Assembly: GCF_964199755.1 (NCBI RefSeq)
Contig: NC_133903.1
Location: 7,581,001 to 7,645,000, forward strand
Source: Larus michahellis
Lineage: Eukaryota; Chordata; Aves; Charadriiformes; Laridae
DNA: 64,000 bases
Direction of reading: 5' to 3'
The notes below the pieces were generated by a model. That model was given only the letters and a program-made list of their open reading frames with translations, was not told where the DNA came from and ran no database searches. Positions 10,666 to 22,000 of this stretch are shown piece after piece. Position 1 is the first letter of the stretch. Each line of letters begins with the position of its first letter. A program made the position numbers and the translations under genes.

Positions 10666-13600
10666 CTATGTCACCTTGGGCCTGGCGTTGAGGCGGATGA
10701 TGGCCCGGTAGTCCCGCACCAGGTCCCGCAGCTGGTCCAGGTAGGGGTTGATGTTCTCCTCCATCCACTCCTCCACCGTGTCAGGGAAGTAGACCCTCTC
10801 CAGGTGGGTGCGCAGGTCACGGACGAAGCTCTCCCAGTCCTCGTGGAGCCTGGCAGGGGGAGAGCGGGGGGTCCAGCTCTCTCCTGCAAGGCACCCCATA
10901 GCCAAGCCCAGGGCCCCTCCCAGCCCCACGCAGGCCCTCAGCACCACGTACTTCAGCACCTTGCTGCCGAAGCTCTCCATGTTGCGGGGGTTGCCGAACT
11001 GGTGCTTCCGGTGATAGAGGCTGAACCAGCCTTTAATGGCGCTGGGGAGGCATGAGGGGAGTGGGGGCACAGAGGCCGCCTGGGGATGGGGAACTGCACG
11101 CTGGGCAGGTCCCCTTCCTTGCCAAAACTCTCGTGCTCCAGCCCGGAGGCCAGAGACAGCCAACCCCGCTGCCTCCCACCACCCGTTACCTTTCCTCCTC
11201 CAGGGCTTTAAGGATGCTCTCCTTCAGGTGGCCATTAACCTGCTCAACCATGTGGTAGATCTCCGCGCCAGGGAATGCTCCCCTGCCCTCACTGGGGGAT
11301 AGGACAGAGGAGGAAGAGGTGAGAACCCAACACGTGGGGTGCACCAGTCGTGCCAGGGCTCCGGGCTGGGTGAACCCCAGCACCCTGCATGGCTGGAGGA
11401 CACCCATCCCTGCCCCAGGTGGGTCTAGGACTGGGGAATTTGGGTAAGCAACCTGCTGCTCCGCTCCAGCGCATCCCTTCTGATGCAACTGGGGGCAGCA
11501 GTGCCACGCACCAAGTGCTCTGCTCCAGCTGCATGCTCTGGAAGCCCAGCGCGTCCAGGACCTTCCTCTTTGTCTCTTCTGTGAAGCCCCCTGGGGAGGG
11601 CAAGGAGAGGGGCAGAGGGGCCCGAGCCATCCCACTGTCAGGCGTCCCCGGAAACTGGGGGAGCTGAAGCTCTCCTTCCCCTGCTTCCCACCCCACTCCC
11701 AGCATCCTTCCCTGCCTGCAGGACAGGGTCTCTGGGTGAGGGACATGGGGGATGAGCCCAGCCGCGAGGGCTGGTCCGGTGCCGGCGGCAGGGGGGTGGC
11801 TCACCGTTCACCAGGGTCTGCAGGCAGATGGCCAGGGAGGGGATGCCGACGGGCAGCAGCTCGCAGAGCACCGAGTAGTGGTCGTACCTGCGGAGCGGGG
11901 CCAGCCGTGCCATCATCTCCTGTGCCACTGCCGGCAGGGCCGTGTGGGCACTGGGGAGGGTGGGGGTGCCGCCGTCCCTCACCTCTGCCAGCCGGTGAGG
12001 ACGATGCCCTGGAAGTGCAGCGGGGCCAGCCGTGGCAGGGCCTGCATCACCTTCAGCCAGCTCAGGTGGTTTTTCAAGTGGTAGCTGAGGGGGGGCCAGG
12101 CCTGTGCCGGTCCTGTGGTGCCCTTGAAGGCGCTGGCGAACCACACCGCTTCGAAGCCGCTCTCCGCGTACTTGGTGAGGAATGGCCCTGCAGAGGGACA
12201 GGCATGAGCCACCAGTGCCACCACCCACAAGGGGTTAGCGGGGGGGTCACTGGGGGGTGTCCTCCCCGCCAGCCCCCAGAGCCTGCACGCCGCCTTACCG
12301 ATCTGCTCAGCCTCGAAGTCGGGTGCGTAGAACCACACCACGGGCAAGACATGCTTTGCTATCCCGGACTCTGTGGGGGGAGCAGGGATGGGGACGTGGG
12401 CACTGGTGCCAGTGGCACGAGGATGCCTGGGGGTCCTCATGCTCCCCCGAGACCCATGTCCCCACAAAGCCAGGCGTGGGCTCCTGCCGGCCACTGGGCA
12501 GGACATCTGTCAGGGTGGCCACGTGGACCAGCACAGCCGACCCCCAGCTCAGGTGCCACCACTGCCATCCCCATCCTCTCACCCCGCAGGGCTCCCACGC
12601 TGATCTTCCTCAGCATGTCGTCCCACATGAGCGCCCGCAGCCCCCTGTACTGCGTGGCGATGAAGCTCAGCACCTCCTTGATGTGCTTCAGGTACATGGT
12701 CCCCGTGTCACCCCTGTTGTGGCTCATCCAGTTCTTGGAGTCCATCCCCTCTCCAAGATGGAAGACCTGGATTTAGGGGGGAAAAGGTGGATGCTCAGCA
12801 CCCCTGGGAGCACACCTACGAGTGCCCAGGGCGAGGGCTGGGGTCCCTGCATGGCCCATTGCCCACCTCATCCGCGCCGATGTGGATCCAGGTGGAGCGC
12901 CTGTGCTTCTCGATCACCTGTGACAAGATGCTCTTGAGCAGGGCCAGGGTGTCGGGGATGTGGGGGTTGAAGCTGTTGGGGAAGCGCTCGACCTCCCGCA
13001 GGTGCTGGTACTTCTCGTGCTTGAGGATGAACTGCGCAGGAGGAGCCATCAGGGGCGAGTTTCCAGGCCATGGGCCAAGGGGATATAGGATGAGGAGTAG
13101 GAATGGGACCCCCTACCTCCACATGCCCAAAGGTCTGCACCAGGGGAACCACCTCCAGCTTGTGGAGCTCGGCCAGCTGCTGGATCCGCTCGATGTCCTC
13201 CTCGCTGGGAGGGCAGGGACAGGCTCACCAGGGGATGCCAGGGCAGAGGGCGGAGTGTGAGGGCACTCCCTCCTCCTTCTCCTCCTCCGGCACCCTGCCC
13301 GTGCAGCCCTGGCCACCCCATGCCTGTGTGGACTTTACTATGGGGACACAAATATTGACCCGGCGGGGCAGGGAGCTGGTCTGATGGCGGCACAGCCCGG
13401 CACTCTGACCACGGTTATCACGGGTCCAGGTGGGTCACACCCAGCCTCTGGCACACCGGGACCTGCCAGGGCTGCACCGAGTCGGCAGCCCCCGGCCAGC
13501 TCAGCACGCAGCCCCGGCTCACCTGTAAGCATACGGGGACTTGAGGATTTCCAGCTCCCCCTTGAAGGGGAACATGTCCTCGTACTCGATGAGGATGCCG

Positions 13601-14274
13601 TTGGCTCCCAGCTGGGACAGGAGGGGGAACACCTGTGGGGCAGGCAGGGTGGACTCAGACGGTGGGGACGGCACAGTCCCTGGGGACCAGCAGGGACAGC
13701 CAGCAGGTCGAGCCTTGCTCTGCCTCTGCCCCCTCGGCACGTCCCTCCCTGGCGCCTCCCGCCAGTCCCTGGGCATCCTCACCTGCTCCAGGTAGGAGAC
13801 CCTGGGCGCAGCTCCCTTGAGGTCCAGGTGGACCAGCCTCATCTCGGTGGCGCTGGCATCCCTGGGGACCTGCTGCCCAGGCTCTTGCCTTGGGGCTGTT
13901 ATCTTTGCCACGGGGATCTTCACAACCTGGCTCTGGGGGCCGGTGTCCAGGATGGTGTCACCCGTGTCCCCCCAGAACCCACTGTCCTTGCTGACGTGCT
14001 TGTGCAGCTCCAGGGTAAAGCTGCAGGGAGTGGAGCAGGGCTGGGGGTGCCGCAGGGCATGGGGGCACCAGCTGCCCCCCAGCACCAGGCCCCCATGCAG
14101 GCATGGCCCAAGGGCTCCCTACAGACCCTGACCCCACTGGGGACACCCACCCACACCTGGGGTCCTGCTGTCACCTCACCTGTCGCGGAAGAGGAACTTG
14201 ATGCCGGCCAAGGCCACGAGGAGCAGCACGACGAGGCGCAGCAGGTTCAGCCTGTGGCTCCGCTGGAAGGCCAT
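10666..14274 (-). CDS. Membrane-anchored hexosaminidase D paralogue (GH20 family)
   Basis: Thirteen coding exons join in frame into 564 codons: 14274-14180, 14020-13783, 13632-13523, 13204-13117, 13031-12867, 12766-12583, 12370-12299, 12187-11983, 11887-11805, 11590-11512, 11291-11190, 11041-10952 and 10849-10666. From residue 92 ([10 protein letters not shown]) the product follows human HEXD through the GH20-like domain. It includes [22 protein letters not shown], the catalytic-type Asp-Glu pair in HIGADEV (residues 231-232), [35 protein letters not shown] and a C-terminal [11 protein letters not shown] segment. HEXD enzymes cleave terminal N-acetylhexosamines, preferring GalNAc. Unlike human HEXD, this protein starts with a basic tail and one hydrophobic helix (about residues 10-28) plus a stem of about 60 residues, as in Golgi type II enzymes. 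The start codon lies two bases inside its exon. All joins use GT/AG; the weakest donor is gtgcgt after 11512. Identity as a second HEXD gene rather than HEXD itself is inferred from the anchor and from the CASKIN1-MLST8 location. Confidence 0.9.
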
Positions 14275-14482
14275 CTCTGCGGGGCACACACAGGGGTCCG
14301 GCCATGCAGCAGCACCCCGAGGGACCCTGGGCACAGGTGACCCCGCGCAGCCCCATGTACCATGCCCTGCTCCCCTGACCAAGGCAGCATAAGACCCAGA
14401 GAAAGGGGACACAGAAGACACCCCTCCCACCACCCTGGTCCCCGTCAGAGACATGCCCCTGGTGCACCCATGTCCCTCTTAC

Positions 14483-14532
14483 CTCATGTGCCCCAGCACG
14501 GGGCCAGTGGCCAGACCTGCCTTTGCCTCTGC
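14483..14532 (-). other. Probable untranslated leader exon of the hexosaminidase paralogue
   Basis: On the minus strand a good acceptor (cccttgcag) precedes 14532 and a consensus donor (gtaaga) follows 14483. The next acceptor downstream (ccccgcag, before 14276) opens the start-codon exon. The leader exon ends with an ATG that would be out of frame with the main start, making a possible overlapping upstream frame. Transcript evidence would be needed to prove use. Confidence 0.45.
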
Positions 14533-14539
14533 CTGCAAG

Positions 14540-17500
14540 GGCACAGCCTCCTTGGGCTCTGCCAGCACAGGAACAAACACAGCGGTGGCTGCAGGGCAGG
14601 TCCCCACTGGGGGATCCCCTTGAGCTGCCGTGTCACCTCCGAGAGGAGGGCTGTGTCACGGGGTGGCTGGGTGGGGTGGCATCACAGGGTGGGCATGGGG
14701 CAGCCAGGTCCCAGCCAGGCACGGGAGGTGACACCCCTGCGGATGGAGGAGAGGTGGTCAGTGACCTCCAGGACACGCTGGGCTGCTCCGAGGATGGGCA
14801 TGAGCATGGGCACCAGCATGGGCACCACCAGCGTGAGGGCGGCAGCCTGGATTCCCCCAGCACCCACAGGGACAGGCACACGCCGTGCGCAGCCAACAGC
14901 ATCTGCCCGGAGAGGTAAATCCCACCCGGCACCATGGAAAGGAAGGGGCATGAGCTGCTTCACCCAGTGGAAAATAACCTCAGAGCAGGGCAGGAGCCCA
15001 GCGGGGTCCATCCACCTGGGGTTAGAGCTTGGCAAGAGGAGCTGCCACTTTCCCTGCAGAGGGGGAGAGGGACGAGGGTGCTGCCGCTGCCGGGGGCTGC
15101 GAAACACAGCACTGCGCAGGGGGAGGCTGGGCTGGTCAAACCGATGTATTATCCCTCGTGGGATACGTAGGACAGGCCACGCAGGGTGCAGGGAAGAGCT
15201 CGTGTCAAAGAGCTGTCACCATTAAGATTAATAAAATTCATCTGAAATCTTTTTTTCCTAAACCAATTTTGAGAACTCCTGAGATGGGGATCTACCAATT
15301 CAGAGGAAAGTGAGACCCAAACCAAGGGCAGTCTCTGCAGGGGAGGGGGCAGCAGGTGCCCCTTCCCTGGTGCCCCCCACGGCCACAGCTCAAGGGGTTG
15401 TGCAGAGATTTGTACCCGCTGGTGCATGACCAGCCCGGACACCGAGACCCACAGCAGCATCCCGTGTGGCACCGTGGCTGCAGCGGGAGATGCTCAGCCA
15501 GGCCAGACCCCGTTGAGCAGCAGCACCAGGGGCACTGCCACAACCGGGGACACCGCTCCCGTGAGCCCCGGGGAGCCACCAACCTCTGCAGCCCCAACAC
15601 AACCCCCTGGGAAAGGGTGGCATTGCAGTGGAGAACACCAAGGACAGCCTGTGCCCCCTGCTCCTGCAGCCCCCTCGGGGCTCCTCCTTGCCCAGGTGAC
15701 AAGGGGACAGCGTGACGCCTGCTCCCACCCCGGGGAACCCAGAGCCACCCTACTGTGGGCAGCACATCTCCCATGGTCCCTGCAGCACAACAGGCAGGAG
15801 GCAGCACGAATCCTCCTGGAAGCTGCACACAAGAAGCACTAACATAATTTCTGCCCTTTTTTCCCCTTTTTTGGCAATTCTGGCGTGTGTGGCAAGGCAG
15901 GGATGGGGCAGCGCATCAGCACCCCCGGGCAGCCCCCCAGCCCGGCAGCCACTGTGGGCGCCGGAGCAACTGCCACCAGCCCTTTTAGTGACTTGCCACC
16001 CAAACACGCTGAAGTTTAGGGTTAAATTACACGTTGCCAGATTTGGGAACTGAAAAGCAGATTTTGGCTCCTGCCGGCGCCCAAGCGGCTCAGCTGATCG
16101 CGAGGGTTTTGTTTGTGTTGCCAGAGCAGTGGCACCGGGGGAGAGCCGCGCTGAGCCGCCCTGCGCCTCCGGCTCTGAATGAGCCCTTTTGCTAGACACA
16201 GCCCTAATCCCTGCCGACACGCTCCTCCTGCACACTGCCACGGGGCACAGGGCGGGCACCACGGCCGGGACCCTTGGCGTGTCCTGCAGAGCCAGCGCGG
16301 GACGTGCTGTGCCCAGAGCACGAGGCCCCAGCAAGGCCACATTGCGGGGCAGGGCAGCACCATGCAGGAGGGAGCTGGAGCATCCCTGCTCCGTCCCCGT
16401 CACCCGGTACCCATGGGTACCCAGTCCCCTGGTGCTTACACACAGGAGGCAGGGCAGGAGCCTATTTTTGGGGCAGTTTGTGCCCACGCTGTCCCCTGTG
16501 CTCATGTCCCTACGTGAAAAACATGCCTTATGCTCAGCGCTGCACCTGCTGTGCTGCAGGGGACAAACACAGCACCCGCTCCTTGCCCTGCCTGTCCCTG
16601 CTGCATTTCCATCCCGCCCGGCCCTGGATGCTCCTGGCAGCTCCAGCACAGCCCAGCAGGGTTGTGCCAGGCTGGGGATGGCTGCCAGCCCAGGGCTCAC
16701 CTCTGATGGGTGCACGGGAAGAGAGGGGAGATCCACGGCCCCCAGGCACGGGGCAGGCGGGAGCAGGGAGCCCAGCACCCAGGAAGGCCATAAATATGCA
16801 AAGTGCTAATCATGCTGTCATGGGAACACAGCGCCTGATCGGAACGGGGATAAATATTTAGACAGACGCTGTCAGCTCGCCAGGATTTGGCGTTTTTAAT
16901 ATATGTTATCTTATTTAAAGAACAGGTTTCCAGGGCTTGAGCATCCCTGGCACAGGCCAGGCGAGGGCAGGCGGAATGGGCATACGCCAGCAGTGGGGCA
17001 CAGCACCGAGGGGTGATGAGGGGCAGCCACGATTCTGTGTCCCTGTGCCGACAGGAGATCCCTTCGCAGCGAGGGCTCGGCTGATTGATGCCGCTGGTCC
17101 AACCCAGCATCTCGCCGCTAGCACCCGCTATATTTATTAATTTGACATCTTCCACTGACAACCCTTTGGGGACAGGGCTGGCATAGTCCCTCGGAGGCTG
17201 GGAAGAGCCCATGGCTCCTCACAACCAGACAGCCTGACTCAACTCTCTTAGCAGCTGCTGTGTGAGGAGGGGGCTGGGCCCTCGACCCCTCCCCTGCCTC
17301 CACGCAGCCCACATGGGTTTTGCTTCCAGCTCCCGGAAACCAGCCCAGCTCCCTGCTTACCTTCGCGAGCCAGGAGAGGAGAATGGAAGCAAACCCAAAC
17401 CTCAGCCTGGAGAGAGCAGGGTCACAGGGAGGACAGAGATGGGGTGGCAGGTGCTGACCGCAGCCCACGGGCCAGTGGAGAGGGTTTTGGGTGCCACCGC

Positions 17501-18250
17501 GGGGTCTGCATGCTGCCCGGCTGCCCACCGCCCCGCTCCAGCATTCCCCAGCCATTGCCATGCCAAACCCTCGCTCCCGTCGGCGACGACGGTGCGGCCG
17601 TGGGAAGAGTGACGCCGCTCCGTGCACACTCATGTGCACGCTCACGCGCTTCCAGAGCCTTCCTCGGTCAGCCCAGAAGAGAATGTCCCTGTCCCTCGCA
17701 CCCAGCCCGGGTGTCCCCCGTGGGATGAGCTACCCGTCGCCAGGGGCCACGGCATTGCAGCCCCATGGCTAGGGGCTTCTGCGTGGGAAGGCTGCAGACC
17801 GTCCCCCCCCGCAGGACTACAGCCCCCACGGCAGCAGGAGGGGACTGCTCCCCTGGCCCCCGGACAGAGGTGTCCCCTGTTCCCGCTCCGGGACGCTGGG
17901 GCACACCCAGCACAACCCTTGGGCATGGGGAGGGGGGGGCTTTCCGCATCCCACCCAGCCCAATGCGCTGCCGGGGCTCCACCCGCAAGCCTGGGGCACC
18001 CCGAGCCGCGTTCCCCCGCGCCACGGTACCCCTCGGGCATCCCTGCATCCCACGGCAACCTGCAGGCTCCGCTGGGCATCCCTGCGGCACCGGTCCCCAC
18101 TGCGGCACCGGGCATCCCCCCGAGCATCCCTGCATCCGCCCGGGCATCCCTGCATCCGCCCGAGCATCCCTGCATCCGCCCGAGCATCCCTGCGGCACCG
18201 GGCATCCCTGCATCCCCGTTCCCTTCTGCGGCCCCGAGCATCCCCGGCCC
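14540..18250 (-). other. Region between the hexosaminidase coding exons and MLST8 CpG island
   Basis: No coding exon is supported in this stretch, which is probably the first intron of the minus-strand hexosaminidase gene. AT-rich islands at about 15220-15290 and 16788-16920 stand out; the latter holds TAAATATGCAAAG and two TAAATATT-type cores. Open frames here lack recognisable domains. Confidence 0.55.
18100..18200. repeat. 20-bp minisatellite CGAGCATCCCTGCATCCGCC
   Basis: Three near-identical tandem copies occur between about 18130 and 18190. Degenerate copies flank them on both sides, from about 18040 to 18240. The array lies just left of the proposed minus-strand leader exon. Confidence 0.75.
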
Positions 18251-18254
18251 TTAC

Positions 18255-18340
18255 CGGCAGGTGCGGGGCCGCCGCGGGCACGGCCGGGAGCGGACGCGGG
18301 CGCGGACCGCCGCCGCCGCTCCGCTCTTAAAGGGCCCGGG
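18255..18340 (-). other. Possible first leader exon and promoter, minus strand, CpG island
   Basis: In the CpG island left of MLST8 a minus-strand donor (ctgccg followed by gtaaggg) ends an exon at 18255. A TTTAAG-like element lies about 70 bases upstream on that strand. The nearest downstream minus-strand gene is the hexosaminidase paralogue, so this may be its first exon, about 4 kb before the coding exons. The exact start is unknown. Confidence 0.4.
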
Positions 18341-18779
18341 CGGCGCCGGTGCCGCGGGCGCTGCGGCGGTGCGGCGCGGGGCCGAGGCCGAGCGGCAAGG
18401 GAGGAGGGATGCTCCGGCTCCCGCTACCCGCCGTGCGCAGCGGGGCGGCACCGGCAGGGCGGGGACGGTGCCACACGCCCCAGTGCGACACCCGCACGGC
18501 GGGGGACACCGGCACAGGGCGGAGACGCCGCTCTCCCTGCCTCGGGGTGGCACCGACCCAGAGGGTTGGCCGTGCCCTGTGTGTGCCAGGTGTGTGCCCG
18601 CCCCGTGTGCCCGGTGCCCGCCCGGTGCCCGACCTCCCCGCCGTGCTCGGCGCTGCACAACCGCCCTCGGCGCTGCGCCCCCTGGCGGCGCGGCTGGAAC
18701 CGGGCTCCCGCTCCCGCCCCCCCCCTCCTCCCCGTGCCCCGTGGTCTCGCCTCACCCCCCCCCCCACTCCCCGCACGTT

Positions 18780-19081
18780 AGTATCGCCCGCCGCCGCGCT
18801 CGTGCGCATGCGCCCTCCGGCGGACGAGGCTGCGCGCTGAGGCGGGGCGCCGTGCGCATGCGCAGCCGCAGCCCCGGGGTCCCGGCGCATGCGCAGAGCG
18901 AGCCGTGCCCCAGCGCCGGCCGCGGCCGCCGGTACCGGCAGAGAGCGGGGGAGGGGCGGGCTCCGGGCTCCCCCGCGGGACCAGTGCACGGGGGGGGGGC
19001 GGGCGTGGGCAGGGACCGGGACCGGGACCGGGTGAAGGCGTGGGGGGGAAGAGGGGCTGAACGGGCCCCGGCGGCGGCACC
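18780..19081 (+). promoter_or_regulatory. MLST8: MLST8 CpG-island promoter with three NRF1-type sites
   Basis: The 300 bases before the MLST8 start codon contain three copies of the palindromic NRF1 core GCGCATGCGC, at 18803-18813, 18853-18864 and 18885-18895. NRF1 sites are typical of TATA-less housekeeping promoters. The start codon sits in a good context (GCGGCACCATGA). The island continues leftward to the proposed minus-strand first exon, so it may work in both directions. Confidence 0.7.
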
Positions 19082-22000
19082 ATGAACGCCGCGCAGGGCA
19101 CGGTGGGCAGCGACCCCGTTATCCTGGCCACGGCCGGCTACGACCACACGGTGCGGTTCTGGCAGGCGCACAGCGGCATCTGCACCCGCACCGTCCAGCA
19201 CCAGGACTCCGTATCCTTCACCGGGGCCCGGCGGGGCCGCTCCCCCGCCCCACCGGCACCGTTAGCTCGGTGTCACCCCCCGCGGTTGGGAGCACCCTGT
19301 CTCACCGGGCGGGTCCCGGCCGCTGCTTCTTCTTACCGACCTTAACGGGCGCCTGCAGCAGGTGAACGCGCTGGAGATCACACCAGACCGGAGCATGATC
19401 GCTGCCGCAGGTGAGCCCACCCGGCCCCCTGCCGCCCCGGGCACCGGCACCGGGCAGGGGGACGGTGGTCACCCCCTGCCCGGTCCTGTCTGCAGGCTAC
19501 CAGCACATACGCATGTACGATCTCAACTCCAACAACCCCAACCCCGTCATTAACTACGACGGCGTGAGCAAGAACATCACCTCCGTGGGCTTCCACGAGG
19601 ACGGGCGGTGGATGTACACGGGGGGGGAGGACTGCATGGCCAGGATCTGGGACCTGAGGTGGGTGTCCCCCCTCCAGCAGCGCCCCAGAGGTGGCGGAGC
19701 TGATTGCACGCTGTTAAACATGCTCCTTTCGCACCATTTTGTTGCAGGTCTCGTAACCTCCAGTGTCAGCGGATTTTCCAGGTGAACGCTCCTATTAACT
19801 GTGTCTGCCTGCACCCCAACCAGGTGAGCACTGGCTCCTCCGCGATTTCCCAGCTCCTGCTTTGCCGTGCCTCCTCCAGGTAGACCTGAGGGGCTGCGGA
19901 GTCTTACTCTGGCAAATGCGGCAAAAAATCTGGGGCTGGGAGAGGGTGGCCTTCCTGGTGGCACAGCCCCGCGAGCTCTTGGTGGCGTTGCTGGACAAGC
20001 AGCCGCCAGCTTCCCGCACCCAGGCTGCTGCTAGGAGCTTTGGGTCAGTGTGGGAACACAGCCCGCGTGTCACAGGAGCTGCCACGGCAGACACCAACGT
20101 TGCTTTGTGCGGTGGAGGAAACCTCCCCGAGCAGCGGCGCTGGGAGCGAGCAGGTACCGCGGGCTCACGTTGTGCCTGCAGCAGGCATCCATGCTGCAGC
20201 CCGCGGGCTTTGTCCGCTGAGCTCGTTTGCCAGCTGGCGTGTTTGTGCTAATTACCTGGTGGCTGTTGCAAAGGGAGAGCGTAGCGGCTGCGCTGAGCCT
20301 CTCATCCCGTAGGAGGGGACACTCCTTTGGGGCCATCTCTGTCCCAAGAACATAACCAAGGGGATGTGATGGGAGTGGAACGGGTGGCACAGCGTGGGCT
20401 GGGAAGCTTGAGGGTGGCACCGCTGCGAAGAAAAAGCATCTCAGGGCCAGTGGCGCCCGTTACCTTTAGGACTTTGGTCAGATTTGCTCAAGATTCTCCC
20501 GTCGGTTCAGACGCTGTTGATAAACAGGGGGATGGCAGGGGCTTGGGAAACGAGGCTGAAAGGGAGCGCGGTGCATTAGAGGGGACGGCGGTGAAAATCA
20601 ATACGTATCATTGCAGTGTTAATAAGCCGTCTGGTCCATTTTGTATTCACGGCGCTGCAGGGTTTGATTGCAGACATGGCAGTGTGAACCTTGTGAAAAG
20701 CTGACTAATAGAAACGTTTCTTTGTGCATTTGATTTTGCAAGGTTTAATTTTGCAAGTCCAGCATTTCAGACCAGATTTGAGATCAATCTTTGGACCAGA
20801 GTTTACCCAAATGCTGCTGATGCTCCTATAGTGCTGCGTTGTGAGAATGTATTGCGTTAAAACAAATGCTGTTGTACATACATCTTACATGTGACATAAT
20901 CACTAACGAAGATGCTGCCGCGTTGCAGAAGTGTTGGTTTGTGAGCAGAACACAGTAAACGAGTCCAAAGGTGGCAGTATTTATTCAGATAACTCTGGAT
21001 TGCTCTGCAGTCTCCTGCTTCAGCATTGCTCATCCAGTTATCCGAGAGAGATTTCTCATGGCCTGGGAAAAGCCGTGATGGCTTTAGCAATTGCACTTAC
21101 ACCTGTAAAGAGCGGGCTAAGGACTGAGGTGTCCAGAAGATGCTTCTGCGCTGCGCAGTCAGCTAAATGTATCGAGCGATGGTTGTCTTCCTCAGAAAAA
21201 AGCCTTTGATCACAGGTACAGGATTAGCTGTGCCTGATGACCTGATCTCCTCTAGGGATTCTGCTAAAAATACGGACAGTGCAAGACTGTCGATAAAAGC
21301 CCTGGTTTTAGTGGAGAGCCGCCAGCATTATCTTGTGCTCTGAGCACAGGATCGGAGCCAGAACTCCTGCCCTTCAGCTGGCTCTTGTCCTTCCCCTGAG
21401 AAGGGGAGAGAGAGAAAAATCCATTTAGGCTTGTGTTTTTCAGGTATCTGTACACTCTTGAGTGCTTCAGTTGTTCACTGGCCAACTCATGTCTTAATGC
21501 CCGCTTCTCAGACGTGCTGAAAATAATTTGGCTTCTGTGGATGTTGTTTGGAGCTGTAGCGGTTCTGGAAATCAGGCAGCCGCTGTCTGCTCTGGGGTTT
21601 ATAAAATTAGCAAACACTTCTGGAAAGGTAAACAGCCTTTTTGCAGAGTGTAACGTGAGATTAGCGCTCTGATGGCTCTCAGCGTACAGGAGTGGTCATC
21701 AGGCTGCTGGAGCTCTGAAACAGCCTTGTGCTGGGGAAATAAATAGGCAAAACAGGACCCTGATGCTTAAAACCAGAGCAGGGCTCCACGCGGTGCTGCA
21801 CGGGCACAATCTGGGCATCGGCTTGGGGCTGCTGCTCGTGGGGTTCTCAGAGAGACGAGGCTGCTGTTTTCCTGCAGGCAGAGCTAATTGTGGGTGATCA
21901 GAGCGGTGCCATTCACATCTGGGACCTGAAGACAGACCACAACGAGCAGCTGATTCCAGAGCCCGAAGTTTCCGTGAATTCAGTTCACATCGACCCCGAT

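Noticed and set aside
17622-19085. 487-codon plus-strand open frame ending at the MLST8 start
   Set aside because: It crosses a minisatellite and CpG island, shows no domain, and only abuts MLST8.
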